From positions 1 through 64,000 of the forward strand of contig NZ_JABERD010000023.1 in the NCBI RefSeq assembly GCF_013044505.1: DNA of 64,000 nt, written 5' to 3'. Shown in pieces: positions 15,357 through 23,884 of this stretch. The notes beneath the pieces were generated by a model. It did not search any database. It was not told the origin of the DNA and saw only the letters and a program-made list of their open reading frames with translations. This DNA comes from Streptomyces sp. S3(2020) (lineage in GTDB: Bacteria > Actinomycetota > Actinomycetes > Streptomycetales > Streptomycetaceae). The translations under genes and the position numbers were made by a program. The stretch's first letter is position 1. Every line of letters starts with the position of its first letter.

Positions 15357-17002
15357 CGGACCTCCTCCGTCTCCCGCTCGGCCGGCCGGCCCACGGACAT
15401 CCGCGCCGTGAACACCGCGCCCGTCTCTGTGTTGGTCACCGACACCTCGCCGGCCCTGCGGGTACAGACAAGCCGGGTCAGGGCCAGGCCTATCCCCCGG
15501 TCGCCGCCCCGCGCGGCCTTCGTGGTGAAGCCGTGGGTGAAGACCTCCTGGGCGAGCTCGGGAGCCACTCCGGGGCCCGAGTCACGGACCACGATCTCCA
15601 CGCAGGAGGCGTCCTGGCTGAGCTCGACCTCCACCCAGGCGCCTTCGGCACGTTCCGAGGCCGCCGCCGCGTCGAGGGCGTTGTCGACGAGATTGCCGAG
15701 CACGGTGGCCACGTCCGCGGAGTCCATCGGCTCCAGCCGGTCCAGGGCCGTGCGTTCGGAGATCCGCAGCCGCACGCGGCGCTCCGCGGCCAGCGCGGAC
15801 TTGGCCATCAGCAGCGCGGCGACGGCCCGGTCCCGGACCCTGCTGGTGAGGGTCAGATCGAGCGAGTCGCGGTGCTTGCGCAGGGCGCGGACATACCGTA
15901 CGACCTCGTCGTGCTCGCCGATCTGGATGAGCCCGGAAATGGTGTGCAGCTGGTTGGAGAACTCGTGCGCCTGGGCCCGCAGCAGCTCGGTGCTGCTGCG
16001 GAAGGACCCCAACTCCCTTTCCATCCGCGCCAGTTCGGTGCGGTCGCGCAGGGTCGTCACCGAGCCGAGGCGCCGGCCGTCCTTGGTGACCTCCATGCGG
16101 TTCATCACCAGCACCCGGCCGCGGCGCACGACCACCTCGTCACGCTGCCCGGCGCCGCGCTCACCGCCGGTCCCGGCCAGGACGTCGTACAGCCTGCCCT
16201 CGATCCCCAGGTCGGCCAGGCTCATCCCGACGCAGGTCTCGGGCAGGTCCAGCAGGGCGCGGCCGACCTCGTTGACCAGCGTGAGCCGCTGCCGCGGGTC
16301 GAGGGCGATCACGCCCTCGGCGAGCCCGAACAGCATGGCCTCGCGGTGCTCGGCGAGGCCGGCGATCTCCCGTGGTTCGAGGCCGAGGGTCTGTCGTTTG
16401 ATGCGGCGGGCCAGCAGCCAGGACCCGGCCACGCCGAGCACGCTCGCGATGCCGAGGTAGGCGAGCAGGTAGGAGGAAGCACCGCTCAGGCGCTGCCAGA
16501 CCGACGGTGAGGCCCGTCCGATCATGACCGTGCCGATGTGCTCGCCGACATGGTCGTCGTGCTCGGCGAGCACCGGTGCCTGGGCCACGAGTTCCCGGCC
16601 GCCGGCCACCGGAAGCTCCCCCGACCAGCCGCGGGCCCGCGCGACGTTCGTCCCCTCGACCGGGAGCCGGGTGCCGATCAGGGTGGGGTTGGTGGCGGCG
16701 ACGATCCTGCCGTCCGCGTCGGCGACGGTGACCGAGGTGACGTTCGACCGGGTCCGCGTGGTCTGGAGCAGCGGCGCCAGCACTTCACCGGGCGCGGGCA
16801 GGACGAGCTGGGTGCGCAGCAGGGGGTTGCCGGCCATCTCCTCGGCGAGGGCGGTGACCCGGCGGCCCTCGACCCGGTCGAACGTGGCCTTGGACTGCGC
16901 CAGCGAGACGGCGGCCACTGCTACCAGCACGATCACCACGATGGCGAGCTGCAGTACCAGCAGCTCACCGGCGAGCGTGGGGCGACGCGATCTCACGACC
17001 AC
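15353..17002 (-). CDS. sensor histidine kinase of the CitA/DcuS family
   Basis: A 549-residue membrane kinase, the usual length for CitA/DcuS. A membrane helix lies at about 15-37, then a periplasmic-type sCache domain (about 40-170, SVTVADADGRIVAATNPTLI), a second helix, a PAS domain (about 210-310), the phospho-acceptor helix with the histidine of AQAHEFSNQLHTISGLIQI and an HATPase domain (LGNLVDNALDAA, DSGPGVAPEL, RGGDRGIGLALTRLV). I chose GTG 17002 (GTG 16996 is also possible). The frame runs open to 17680, but that extension lies antisense to tctC and has no ribosome-binding site. The likely ligand is citrate or a related acid, judged from the neighbouring transporter. Confidence 0.88.
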   Translation of the reverse strand: MVVRSRRPTLAGELLVLQLAIVVIVLVAVAAVSLAQSKATFDRVEGRRVTALAEEMAGNPLLRTQLVLPAPGEVLAPLLQTTRTRSNVTSVTVADADGRIVAATNPTLIGTRLPVEGTNVARARGWSGELPVAGGRELVAQAPVLAEHDDHVGEHIGTVMIGRASPSVWQRLSGASSYLLAYLGIASVLGVAGSWLLARRIKRQTLGLEPREIAGLAEHREAMLFGLAEGVIALDPRQRLTLVNEVGRALLDLPETCVGMSLADLGIEGRLYDVLAGTGGERGAGQRDEVVVRRGRVLVMNRMEVTKDGRRLGSVTTLRDRTELARMERELGSFRSSTELLRAQAHEFSNQLHTISGLIQIGEHDEVVRYVRALRKHRDSLDLTLTSRVRDRAVAALLMAKSALAAERRVRLRISERTALDRLEPMDSADVATVLGNLVDNALDAAAASERAEGAWVEVELSQDASCVEIVVRDSGPGVAPELAQEVFTHGFTTKAARGGDRGIGLALTRLVCTRRAGEVSVTNTETGAVFTARMSVGRPAERETEEVR

Positions 17003-17099
17003 AATGAACTCAACCTTCAATGCCCACACAAGGCAGACGGACTGTCCGGGAATTCGCACAATCATGGCGCCGGACCAGCCCGAGCGAAAGAGATGAGCC

Positions 17100-18104
17100 A
17101 TGAGAACTCGCAGAGCCGCACTTCTCGGCGCTCTTGCCACCGTGTCGATGATCGCCGTGAGCGCCTGCGGTGCCACCGCCGAGAAGGAGGACTCGGGCAG
17201 CGGTGGCTCGAAGACGGCCACCGGTCTGCGCCTGATGGTGCCCAACACCCCGGGCAGCGGGTACGACGTGACCGCCCGGACCGTCGCCCAGGTGATGCAG
17301 GACTCCGAGGTGGCGTCCGGGGTCCAGGTGTACAACCTGCCCGGCGCGGGCGGCACCGTGGGGCTCCAGCGACTGGTCAACGAGAAGGGCAACGGCAAGC
17401 TGGCCATGCAGATGGGCCTGGGTGTCGTGGGTGCCGCGTACACCTCGAAGTCGAAGGCGACGCTCACCGACACCACGCCGCTCGCCAAGCTGATCGAGGA
17501 GGCCGGCGCGATCGTCGTGTCGAAGGACTCCCCGTACAAGACGATCGGCGACCTCGTCACGGCGTGGAAGAAGAACCCCAAGAAGGTCGCCGTGGGCGGC
17601 GGTTCGTCCCCGGGCGGTCCTGACCACCTGCTGCCGATGCAGCTGGCGAAGGCCGTCGGCATCGAGCCGAAGGACGTCAACTACGTCTCCTACGACGGCG
17701 GCGGCGAGCTGCTGCCCGCGATCCTCGGCAACAAGATCGCCTTCGGTGCCAGCGGGTTCGGCGAGTTCCTCGACCAGATCGAGGCCGGGCAGGTGCGGGT
17801 CCTGGCGGTCACCAGCGAGGAGCCGATCGCGGCGGTGAAGGACGCGCCGACCCTCAAGGGCTCCGGGATCGACCTGGTCTTCACCAACTGGCGTGGTTTC
17901 GTGGCCCCTCCGGGGATCACCGACGCGCAGAAGGCGTCCTGGATCGACGCGCTGAGCACGATGCACGAGTCGAAGGAGTGGCAGGCCGAGCTGACCAAGC
18001 GCGGCTGGACCGACGCCTTCGTCACCGGTGACGAGTTCGGCACCTATCTGAAGGACCAGGACAAGTCCGTCGCCGATCTGCTGGCAGAGCTCGGGCTGGC
18101 ATGA
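17100..18104 (+). CDS. tctC: tripartite tricarboxylate transporter substrate-binding lipoprotein TctC
   Basis: A 334-residue Bug-family extracytoplasmic binding protein. It has a lipoprotein signal with lipobox VSAC at about residues 20-23. The typical segments are LMVPNTPGSGYDVTARTVAQ, NLPGAGGTVGLQRLV, VGGGSSPGGPDHLLPMQLA and VNYVSYDGGGELLPAIL. It delivers carboxylates such as citrate to TctAB. It is divergent from the CitA-like kinase and is the first gene of tctCBA; it overlaps tctB by 4 bases. AAAGAGATGAG precedes the ATG. Confidence 0.93.
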   Translation: MRTRRAALLGALATVSMIAVSACGATAEKEDSGSGGSKTATGLRLMVPNTPGSGYDVTARTVAQVMQDSEVASGVQVYNLPGAGGTVGLQRLVNEKGNGKLAMQMGLGVVGAAYTSKSKATLTDTTPLAKLIEEAGAIVVSKDSPYKTIGDLVTAWKKNPKKVAVGGGSSPGGPDHLLPMQLAKAVGIEPKDVNYVSYDGGGELLPAILGNKIAFGASGFGEFLDQIEAGQVRVLAVTSEEPIAAVKDAPTLKGSGIDLVFTNWRGFVAPPGITDAQKASWIDALSTMHESKEWQAELTKRGWTDAFVTGDEFGTYLKDQDKSVADLLAELGLA

Positions 18105-18640
18105 GCTCCCAGGTGACGGACGACGGACGGTCCGTGGCGGACGCCCGTCCGGCCCGGGACGGGGACCGCGCACAGTACGGCGTGTGCGCGTTCCTCGCCC
18201 TGCTGGGCACCGCGGTGATCGTGGACGGGCTCGGGATCCCGCACCTCACCAGCAGCACCGACCCGGTCGGACCGCGCGCGGTGCCGGTGATCCTGGGCGT
18301 GCTGCTCCTGGTGGCCGCGGCGGTGTACGCGGTCGACGTGGCCCGCGGCGGCCGCGGTGAGCCGGAGGCCGGGGAGGACGTCGACCTGTCCCAGGGCGGC
18401 GACTGGCGCACGGTGCTGCTGCTGATCGCCGCGTTCGTGGTGAACGCGGTGCTGATCGAGCGGCTCGGCTGGGTGATCAGCGGCGCGCTGCTGTTCTGGG
18501 GGACGGCCTTCGCGCTGGGCAACCGGCACTACGTACGCAGTCTGCTGATCGCGGTGACGCTGTCCCTCACCACGTTCTACGCCTTCGCGATCGGGCTCGG
18601 TGTCAACCTCCCGGCCGGTGTGCTGCAAGGGATCCTGTAG
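18101..18640 (+). CDS. tctB: tripartite tricarboxylate transporter small membrane subunit TctB
   Basis: A 179-residue membrane protein with four predicted helices (about 27-45, 60-82, 105-130 and 140-165), the TctB pattern. It is the small membrane component that pairs with TctA. It overlaps tctC by 4 bases (ATGA), and its stop codon is followed at once by the tctA ATG, so the three genes are translationally coupled. The N-terminal 20 residues are hydrophilic and poorly conserved. Confidence 0.9.
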   Translation: MSSQVTDDGRSVADARPARDGDRAQYGVCAFLALLGTAVIVDGLGIPHLTSSTDPVGPRAVPVILGVLLLVAAAVYAVDVARGGRGEPEAGEDVDLSQGGDWRTVLLLIAAFVVNAVLIERLGWVISGALLFWGTAFALGNRHYVRSLLIAVTLSLTTFYAFAIGLGVNLPAGVLQGIL

Positions 18641-20140
18641 ATGGACAACCTCGACAACCTCATGCAGGGCTTCGCGGACGTCGTCGCCCCGATGAACCTG
18701 CTGCTGGCCCTCATCGGCGTCGTCATCGGCACCGCGGTGGGCGTGCTGCCGGGCATCGGCCCGGCGATGACGGTGGCCCTGCTGCTGCCGGTCACCTACG
18801 GCATGGAGCCGGTGCAGGCGTTCATCATATTCGCCGGCATCTTCTACGGCGGGATGTACGGCGGCTCGACCACCTCGATCCTGCTGAACACCCCCGGGGA
18901 GTCGTCCTCGGTGGTGACGGCCATCGAGGGCAACAAGATGGCCAAGTCGGGCCGGGCCGCTCAGGCGCTCGCGACCGCCGCGATCGGTTCGTTCGTGGCG
19001 GGCACCATCGGCACCCTGCTGCTGGTCCTGGTCACCCCGTTCGTGGTCGACTTCGCGGTCGGCCTGGGCGCGCCGGACTACTTCGCGCTGATGCTGCTGT
19101 CGTTCATCGCGGTCACCTCCGTGCTGGGCGCCTCCCGGATCCGGGGTCTGATCTCGCTGCTGCTGGGTCTGACGATCGGCCTGGTCGGCATCGACGCGGT
19201 CTCCGGACAGCAGCGGCTCACCCTGGGCATCCCGCAGCTCGCGGACGGCATCGACGTGGTCGTCGTCGCGGTCGGCATCTTCGCCGTCGGCGAGGCGATG
19301 TGGGTGGCCGCGCATCTGCGGCGCAGGCCCGCCGAGATCATCCCGGTCGGCACACCGTGGATGGGGAGGAAGGACTTCAAGCGGTCGTGGAAGCCCTGGC
19401 TGCGGGGCACGGCGCTCGGCTTCCCGTTCGGCGCGCTGCCGGCCGGCGGCGCGGAGATCCCGACCTTCCTGTCGTACGCGACGGAGAAGCGGCTGACCAG
19501 ACACCCCGAGGAGTTCGGCAAGGGCGCCATCGAGGGGGTGGCCGGTCCGGAGGCCGCGAACAACGCCTCCGCCGCCGGCACCCTGGTCCCGATGCTGGCC
19601 ATCGGCCTGCCGACGAACGCCACCGCCGCCGTCATGCTCGCGGCCTTCCAGTCGTACGGCATCCAGCCGGGGCCCCTGCTGTTCGAGCGGGAGGCGAGCC
19701 TGGTGTGGGTGCTGATCGCCAGCCTCTTCATCGGCAACCTGCTGCTGCTCCTGCTCAACCTGCCGCTGGCGCCCGCCTGGGCGAAGCTGCTGCGGATACC
19801 GCGCCCGTATCTGTACGCCGGGATCCTGTTCTTCGCGTCGATGGGCGCGTACGCCGTCAACGCCCAGCCCCTGGATCTGTTCCTGCTGCTGTTCCTCGGC
19901 CTCCTCGGCTTCGGGATGCGGCGGTTCGGACTGCCGGTGCTGCCGCTCATCGTCGGCGTCATCCTCGGCCCGCGGGCCGAACTGCAGGGGCGGCGTTCCC
20001 TGCAACTGTCCGGGGGTGAACTGTCGGGGCTGGTGGGCGGGCCGGTCTCCTACGCCGTCTACACCACGATCGTCCTGGTGCTCGTCTGGCCGCTGGTCCG
20101 GCGGTTCCTCGTCCGTCCCCTGCGTGAGCGAAGTGCCTGA
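18641..20140 (+). CDS. tctA: tripartite tricarboxylate transporter large permease TctA
   Basis: A 499-residue permease with about 11-12 helices. It has the family signature regions [20 protein letters not shown] and [20 protein letters not shown], and the duplicated counterpart [20 protein letters not shown] followed by [20 protein letters not shown]. It carries the secondary, ion-driven uptake of the substrate bound by TctC. It starts directly after the tctB stop and is followed 14 bases later by the usp gene in the same transcription unit. Confidence 0.95.
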   Translation: MDNLDNLMQGFADVVAPMNLLLALIGVVIGTAVGVLPGIGPAMTVALLLPVTYGMEPVQAFIIFAGIFYGGMYGGSTTSILLNTPGESSSVVTAIEGNKMAKSGRAAQALATAAIGSFVAGTIGTLLLVLVTPFVVDFAVGLGAPDYFALMLLSFIAVTSVLGASRIRGLISLLLGLTIGLVGIDAVSGQQRLTLGIPQLADGIDVVVVAVGIFAVGEAMWVAAHLRRRPAEIIPVGTPWMGRKDFKRSWKPWLRGTALGFPFGALPAGGAEIPTFLSYATEKRLTRHPEEFGKGAIEGVAGPEAANNASAAGTLVPMLAIGLPTNATAAVMLAAFQSYGIQPGPLLFEREASLVWVLIASLFIGNLLLLLLNLPLAPAWAKLLRIPRPYLYAGILFFASMGAYAVNAQPLDLFLLLFLGLLGFGMRRFGLPVLPLIVGVILGPRAELQGRRSLQLSGGELSGLVGGPVSYAVYTTIVLVLVWPLVRRFLVRPLRERSA

Positions 20141-20154
20141 GAGGAAGAGCAGAC

Positions 20155-20550
20155 ATGACCGTACTGGTCGGATACGTTCCCTCACCCGAGGGTGAGGCCG
20201 CGCTACGGGCAGGGATCGACGAGGCCCGGCTGCGCGGGGAGAAGCTGCTGGTGGTGAACACCTCGCGCGGGGACGCCTATGTGGACCCGCGGTTCGCGCA
20301 GGAGCCGGACCTGGCCCATGTCCGGGAGGATCTGGCCGCGCTGGGCGTCGAGTTCGACCTCCGTCAGGTGCTCGGCGGGGGCGACGCCGCCGAGGAGATC
20401 ATCGAGCTGGCGGAGCAGGCGGACGTGTCCCTGGTGGTGATCGGACTGCGGCGGCGCAGCGCGGTCGGCAAGCTGATCACGGGGTCGGCCGCACAGCAGA
20501 TCCTGCTGGGAACCGGCTGCCCGGTCCTCGCCGTGAAGGCGGCGGTGTAG
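20155..20550 (+). CDS. universal stress protein (UspA family)
   Basis: A 131-residue single-domain Usp protein. The C-terminal ATP-binding type signature is present as VIGLRRRSAVGKLITGSAAQQILLGTGCPVLAVK, with the G-x2-G-x9-G(S/T) pattern intact. It is the last gene of the tctCBA operon, 14 bases after tctA, with GAGAGGAAGAG upstream. A regulatory role in carboxylate uptake is inferred from position only. A perfect 15-base stem-loop follows the gene. Confidence 0.9.
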   Translation: MTVLVGYVPSPEGEAALRAGIDEARLRGEKLLVVNTSRGDAYVDPRFAQEPDLAHVREDLAALGVEFDLRQVLGGGDAAEEIIELAEQADVSLVVIGLRRRSAVGKLITGSAAQQILLGTGCPVLAVKAAV

Positions 20551-20569
20551 CGCCGGCGCGCGTCGGTGG

Positions 20570-20612
20570 GAACAGGGCCCGCCCCAATGCGGATGGTGGG
20601 CGGGCCCTGTTC
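20570..20612 (+). terminator. strong stem-loop terminator after tctCBA-usp
   Basis: GAACAGGGCCCGCCC pairs perfectly with GGGCGGGCCCTGTTC (15 bases) across a 13-base loop. It begins 19 bases after the usp stop and closes the tctCBA-usp transcription unit. Confidence 0.85.
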
Positions 20613-20803
20613 GTCCCAGACATTGTGGTGGGCGGATCGCACCCCGGACATGGGTGAACGGTGGCCACCCGAAGTGGATCGAGCACACCCCGAGTGCGCG
20701 GTCCGCACGGGGCCGCCGGCGGGACACCGACCCCGCCCGGACCTCGCGGACCGGCGGTGACGATACTGGTGGGCGCACGGAACCCCGCCCCACAGATGGA
20801 CTC

Positions 20804-21871
20804 ATGCAGACCTCCTCCTCCGCCACTCTTCCCCCCACCGTGTGGCCGGCCCGCGGCCGCCACGTCGGATCCGCCGCCGCTGACGTGCTCCGCGTCAACC
20901 TCCAGCAGCTCAAGGACGGCGCCGTCGTCGACGACTTCCTCGAACTCAAGGAGGAGCGGGTCTTCGAGGCCCGCTGGCGGGTCGACGGGGAGGTGACCGT
21001 ACGGGCCCGGCTCGCCCTCGGGTCCGGCGAGGAGTGGGTCCTGCTCGCGGAGGCGGAACGGCCGTGGAACCCGGCCTGGGCCTCCCCGGTCGGCATGTTC
21101 TGGCCGCTGGGCCCGGACGCGGACTGGGACCACCACACCGTCGCCGGGCTGCGCTTCCGGGAGGTCAACCGGCTGCCCGAGGACGACAAGGAGCTGCGGC
21201 GTCTGCTGCGGGAGTGTGTGCGTGACTCCTGGGCCGTGCACATCGTCGTCCACGAGGCGATGACCCCCGACGACCGTGGACTGCGGCCGCTGACCGAGCA
21301 TCTGCCGCCGGGGCTGCGCCACCGCGTGGTGGAGCACCGGGCCGCGCCCCACCAGCTGCGGGCCGTCAACTGGGCGCTGAAGGAGTTCGACGTCCAGGTC
21401 CCGCGCGGCGGAGCCGTCGTCCTGCCCCCGCTGTCGCTCGACCACGGCACCGACGCCGACGACTTCTCCGTGCGCAGTGTCTTCCTCGACGGCACCCGGC
21501 CCACGGAACTGACCGACGCCGTGACCCGCTTCGCCGCGCTGCCCAGGCCGCTGCCGGAAGACGCCGAGGAGGCGCTCACCGCGCTGCGCGAGCGGTGGCG
21601 GCTGACGACCGCCGAGGAGGAGCTGGTCCGTCAGCGCGAGCTCGTCGCCATGTACGCCGAGGCGCTCGACGCGATGACGAAGTCCCGGGACCTGTACCGG
21701 GAGGCCGCCGAGCGCGCCAACGAGGCGCTGGCCGCCTACCGCGAGGCGGGCGCCGAGGCGACTCCGGGACCGCCCGCGGAACAGCCGGGGACGCCTTTGC
21801 GGCAGCTGACCCGGACCCTGGAGCGCTTCAAGCCCCGGCGACCCCCGCGGGACGAGGAAGGCGTCGGCTAG
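20804..21871 (+). CDS. conserved actinobacterial hypothetical protein with C-terminal coiled coil
   Basis: A 355-residue soluble protein I do not recognise as any characterised family. The N-terminal 270 residues look globular (VDDFLELKEERVFEARWRVD, EEWVLLAEAERPWNPAWASP, WDHHTVAGLRFREVNRLPED). Residues about 275-330 are a long charged helix likely to form a coiled coil (EEELVRQRELVAMYAEALDA). There is no signal peptide or membrane helix. The frame is open back to 20654, but that extension is arginine-rich. I use the ATG at 20804 because the composition changes there. It is separated from its neighbours by terminators on both sides. Confidence 0.65.
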   Translation: MQTSSSATLPPTVWPARGRHVGSAAADVLRVNLQQLKDGAVVDDFLELKEERVFEARWRVDGEVTVRARLALGSGEEWVLLAEAERPWNPAWASPVGMFWPLGPDADWDHHTVAGLRFREVNRLPEDDKELRRLLRECVRDSWAVHIVVHEAMTPDDRGLRPLTEHLPPGLRHRVVEHRAAPHQLRAVNWALKEFDVQVPRGGAVVLPPLSLDHGTDADDFSVRSVFLDGTRPTELTDAVTRFAALPRPLPEDAEEALTALRERWRLTTAEEELVRQRELVAMYAEALDAMTKSRDLYREAAERANEALAAYREAGAEATPGPPAEQPGTPLRQLTRTLERFKPRRPPRDEEGVG

Positions 21872-21880
21872 CCACAGCGA

Positions 21881-21919
21881 GCGCCGCGGTCATGGCGGCA
21901 GGCCGGTCTGCCGCGGCGC
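21881..21919. terminator. bidirectional stem-loop terminator
   Basis: GCGCCGCGG pairs with CCGCGGCGC, enclosing a second short hairpin (CGGCAG/CTGCCG). It lies between two convergent genes ending at 21871 and 21931. Confidence 0.65.
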
Positions 21920-21930
21920 CCGCCGCACGC

Positions 21931-22956
21931 TCACCCCACCGGTAGACGGTCCGCCGCGCTCCGCGCGGGTGTGTGCGAGGCCAGAGTGACGACCAGCGCG
22001 GTCAGCGCCGCAAGGGCAGCGCAGACGGCGGTGAGGCCGGCGGCCCAGGCCGGTGCGAGCGTGAGGTCGAGGGCCCCGGACAGCCGGCCCGAGGCGAACC
22101 GGCTCGCGTACAGCTGGGCCGCGGCCAGGGCCGCCGGCACCAGGACCGCCGCCGCCAGGACCGGCACCGCCGGACGCACGGCCACCAGCAGGCCGATCAG
22201 CATGCACAGCCCGGACAGGCCGAGGACGAGTCCGTAGCGGCGCAGGGACACCCCGTCCTGGTGCACCGGGAAGTGGGCGGCGGCGCACAGGAGGAGGGCC
22301 AGGACGGTGAGGCGGCCGGGCAGGCGGGGAGGTCCGGCGGGCCGGCGGCGCACGAGGCCGGTGAGGTCCGCCGGGTCGCGGTCCTGGCCGGCGTCGTCCA
22401 TGTCGTCCGCCGTCTCGGCCGGTTCCGTGGCCTGCGGCGAAGGAGTGCCCTTTCGTTCCTCGGACAGTCGTCCGATCAGCTCCACGAGTTCCTCGACGGA
22501 CCGGCCGGTGGCGGCCGCCCTGACCGCCTCCTGCCCGCAGTGCGGGTCGAGCGGCGCCTGTCGCAGCAGCGCCATCAGCCGGGTCACGTCCTCGACCGGG
22601 CGGTTCCGGGCCGCGGCGCGGATCGTTTCGTCCACGCTCGTCCCGTGGCGCGGCGGCCGGGTGAGCAGGACGACCAGCCGGGTGACGTCGTCCACGGAGC
22701 GGTTCACGCCGACCGCGCGGAGCGCGTCGATCGTGGCCCCCGCGTACAGGGGGGACTGTTCGAGGAGTGTGATGAGCTGGGCCACCTCTTCCAGCGGGCG
22801 GTCGGCCACGGCGGCGCGCACGAGGCCGTCCACCGGATCGTCGTAGGCCGAACCGCTCCCGTCGCCGACGGCGGGCGCCGGGCTCAGGGTGCCGGCGTTC
22901 TGCGTCGCGGGTATGGCGGGGTCGTTCGGCTGCGGGGTGGACGAGCGAGTGGTCAT
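21931..22956 (-). CDS. membrane protein with four tandem approximately 39-residue helical repeats
   Basis: A 341-residue protein of unknown function. After a disordered N-terminus (about 1-42) come four related repeats of about 39 residues, each with a core like AAxxxRPVEDVTRLxxLL (AAVADRPLEEVAQLITLL, AVGVNRSVDDVTRLVVLL, AAARNRPVEDVTRLMALL, AAATGRSVEELVELIGRL). A charged linker follows, then about five membrane helices to the C-terminus. The start at 22956 has TTGGAGAA 8 bases upstream. The repeat block looks like a cytoplasmic protein-interaction scaffold. Similar repeat-plus-membrane proteins occur in other Streptomyces. Confidence 0.7.
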   Translation of the reverse strand: MTTRSSTPQPNDPAIPATQNAGTLSPAPAVGDGSGSAYDDPVDGLVRAAVADRPLEEVAQLITLLEQSPLYAGATIDALRAVGVNRSVDDVTRLVVLLTRPPRHGTSVDETIRAAARNRPVEDVTRLMALLRQAPLDPHCGQEAVRAAATGRSVEELVELIGRLSEERKGTPSPQATEPAETADDMDDAGQDRDPADLTGLVRRRPAGPPRLPGRLTVLALLLCAAAHFPVHQDGVSLRRYGLVLGLSGLCMLIGLLVAVRPAVPVLAAAVLVPAALAAAQLYASRFASGRLSGALDLTLAPAWAAGLTAVCAALAALTALVVTLASHTPARSAADRLPVG

Positions 22957-23222
22957 GCGCGGTTCTCCAAGCAAGGGGCTGCTGGCCGCTGCTGCGCCCC
23001 CGACGCGCGACAGGCGACCTTACGGTGACCATTACCGGGTGTCCGCGCCGCGGGCGCCACTCGGGTGAGCCACGGGTATGAGTCCCGCTCGCCGCCCCCA
23101 CCCCGTCACCCCCACTGGTGTTCGAGTGCACCGGTTTGGCCCTGATGGGCAATACCGGCGCCCCGAGCGGGAATCCGATTGTCTGTGCGCCCTTCACGGG
23201 CGCCCCGGAACAAGGAGGGCCG

Positions 23223-23498
23223 TTGGACATCACCACCCGATGGATCGCCGTCGCCGTGCTCCTCGCGGCGGCCGTCCTGGCCGTTGCCGTCGCGGTGTTC
23301 GTACGGCTGGTCAGGGCCCGGCGCGGGCTGCGCGAGGCCGGACTTCCGACCGGCCCGCGCTGGGTCTTCTGGGGTGCGCTCGCGTACTTCTTCCTGCCGG
23401 CCGACCTGGTGCCCGACCCCGTGTACCTCGACGACATCGGCGTCCTGCTGCTCGCGTTGCGCACGATGCGCAGGCACTCGGGCAGTGAACCTGCCTGA
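23223..23498 (+). CDS. YkvA/DUF1232-type small membrane protein
   Basis: A 91-residue protein with one N-terminal membrane helix (about 7-30) and the DUF1232 segment FWGALAYFFLPADLVPDPVY followed by LDDIGVLLLALRTMRR. I choose a TTG start at 23223 because a perfect AAGGAGG lies 6 bases upstream. An ATG at 23118 in the same frame has no such site. Function is unknown. It precedes the graspetide locus by 178 bases on the same strand. Confidence 0.75.
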   Translation: MDITTRWIAVAVLLAAAVLAVAVAVFVRLVRARRGLREAGLPTGPRWVFWGALAYFFLPADLVPDPVYLDDIGVLLLALRTMRRHSGSEPA

Positions 23499-23518
23499 CT
23501 TCACCCACGTCTCCCCCA

Positions 23519-23613
23519 TTGTCCGGACCATGAACCGCCTATGACTACGCAGCGTAAGGAAACCAATCACCCGTTCGATTCGTATAAGTCTCAGGAAGCC
23601 GACGGGAGTCGGC
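23519..23613 (+). promoter_or_regulatory. putative promoter and leader hairpin upstream of the graspetide precursor gene
   Basis: TTGTCC (23519-23524) and TATGAC (23540-23545), 15 bases apart, form a weak promoter candidate. A more AT-rich stretch with TATAAG follows near 23583-23588. In the predicted leader, GCCGAC and GTCGGC (23598-23613) form a perfect 6-base stem with a GGGA tetraloop, 63 bases before the precursor ATG. The promoter call is tentative. Confidence 0.35.
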
Positions 23614-23676
23614 GGCCCGAGCGACGGCGCAAGGTGACCATCGCTGGATCGGCGCAGGACCCACGAGGGAGAGACG

Positions 23677-23868
23677 ATGCAACCGTTCGCGCTCAACTAC
23701 GCACGTCCGGCAGCGCAGTCGGAGGTCACCGCTCCGTACGCCTACGACACCGGACTGCAGTTGAACGTGCTCTCGGACGGGCGGATCGCCGCCCGTGACC
23801 AGGCGCTGCTGAGAGAGCTCGGGACCACGACCTCCACCGCGGGGTCGAAGACGCACTTCGACGACTGA
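23677..23868 (+). CDS. tgmA: graspetide (ATP-grasp target RiPP) precursor peptide
   Basis: A 63-residue precursor of the family called putative ATP-grasp target RiPP. The leader has the conserved start MQPFALNYARP and a second conserved block, YAYDTGLQLNVLSDGRIAARD. The C-terminal core TTTSTAGSKTHFDD carries several Thr/Ser, one Lys and two terminal Asp, the side chains that ATP-grasp ligases join as ester or amide macrocycles. GAGGGAG precedes the ATG. The gene is followed after 16 bases by its ligase. Which residues are linked cannot be read from sequence. An overlapping 85-codon frame starting at 23541 is rejected. Confidence 0.88.
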   Translation: MQPFALNYARPAAQSEVTAPYAYDTGLQLNVLSDGRIAARDQALLRELGTTTSTAGSKTHFDD

Positions 23869-23884
23869 ACACAGGCAGGCACTG

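Noticed and set aside
17003..17680. In-frame N-terminal extension of the CitA-like kinase to 775 residues
   Set aside because: The extension lies antisense to tctC, has no ribosome-binding site and would precede the first membrane helix with unrelated sequence. The usual family length is reached from 17002.
18044..20185. Minus-strand open frame of 713 codons opposite tctA-tctB
   Set aside because: Composition is D/Q/H/R-rich repeats of low complexity. The plus strand encodes unmistakable TctB and TctA.
23541..23798. 85-codon plus-strand frame overlapping the graspetide precursor gene
   Set aside because: No ribosome-binding site, arginine-rich composition, and it overlaps the precursor gene in another frame. 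The precursor frame has the family motifs.
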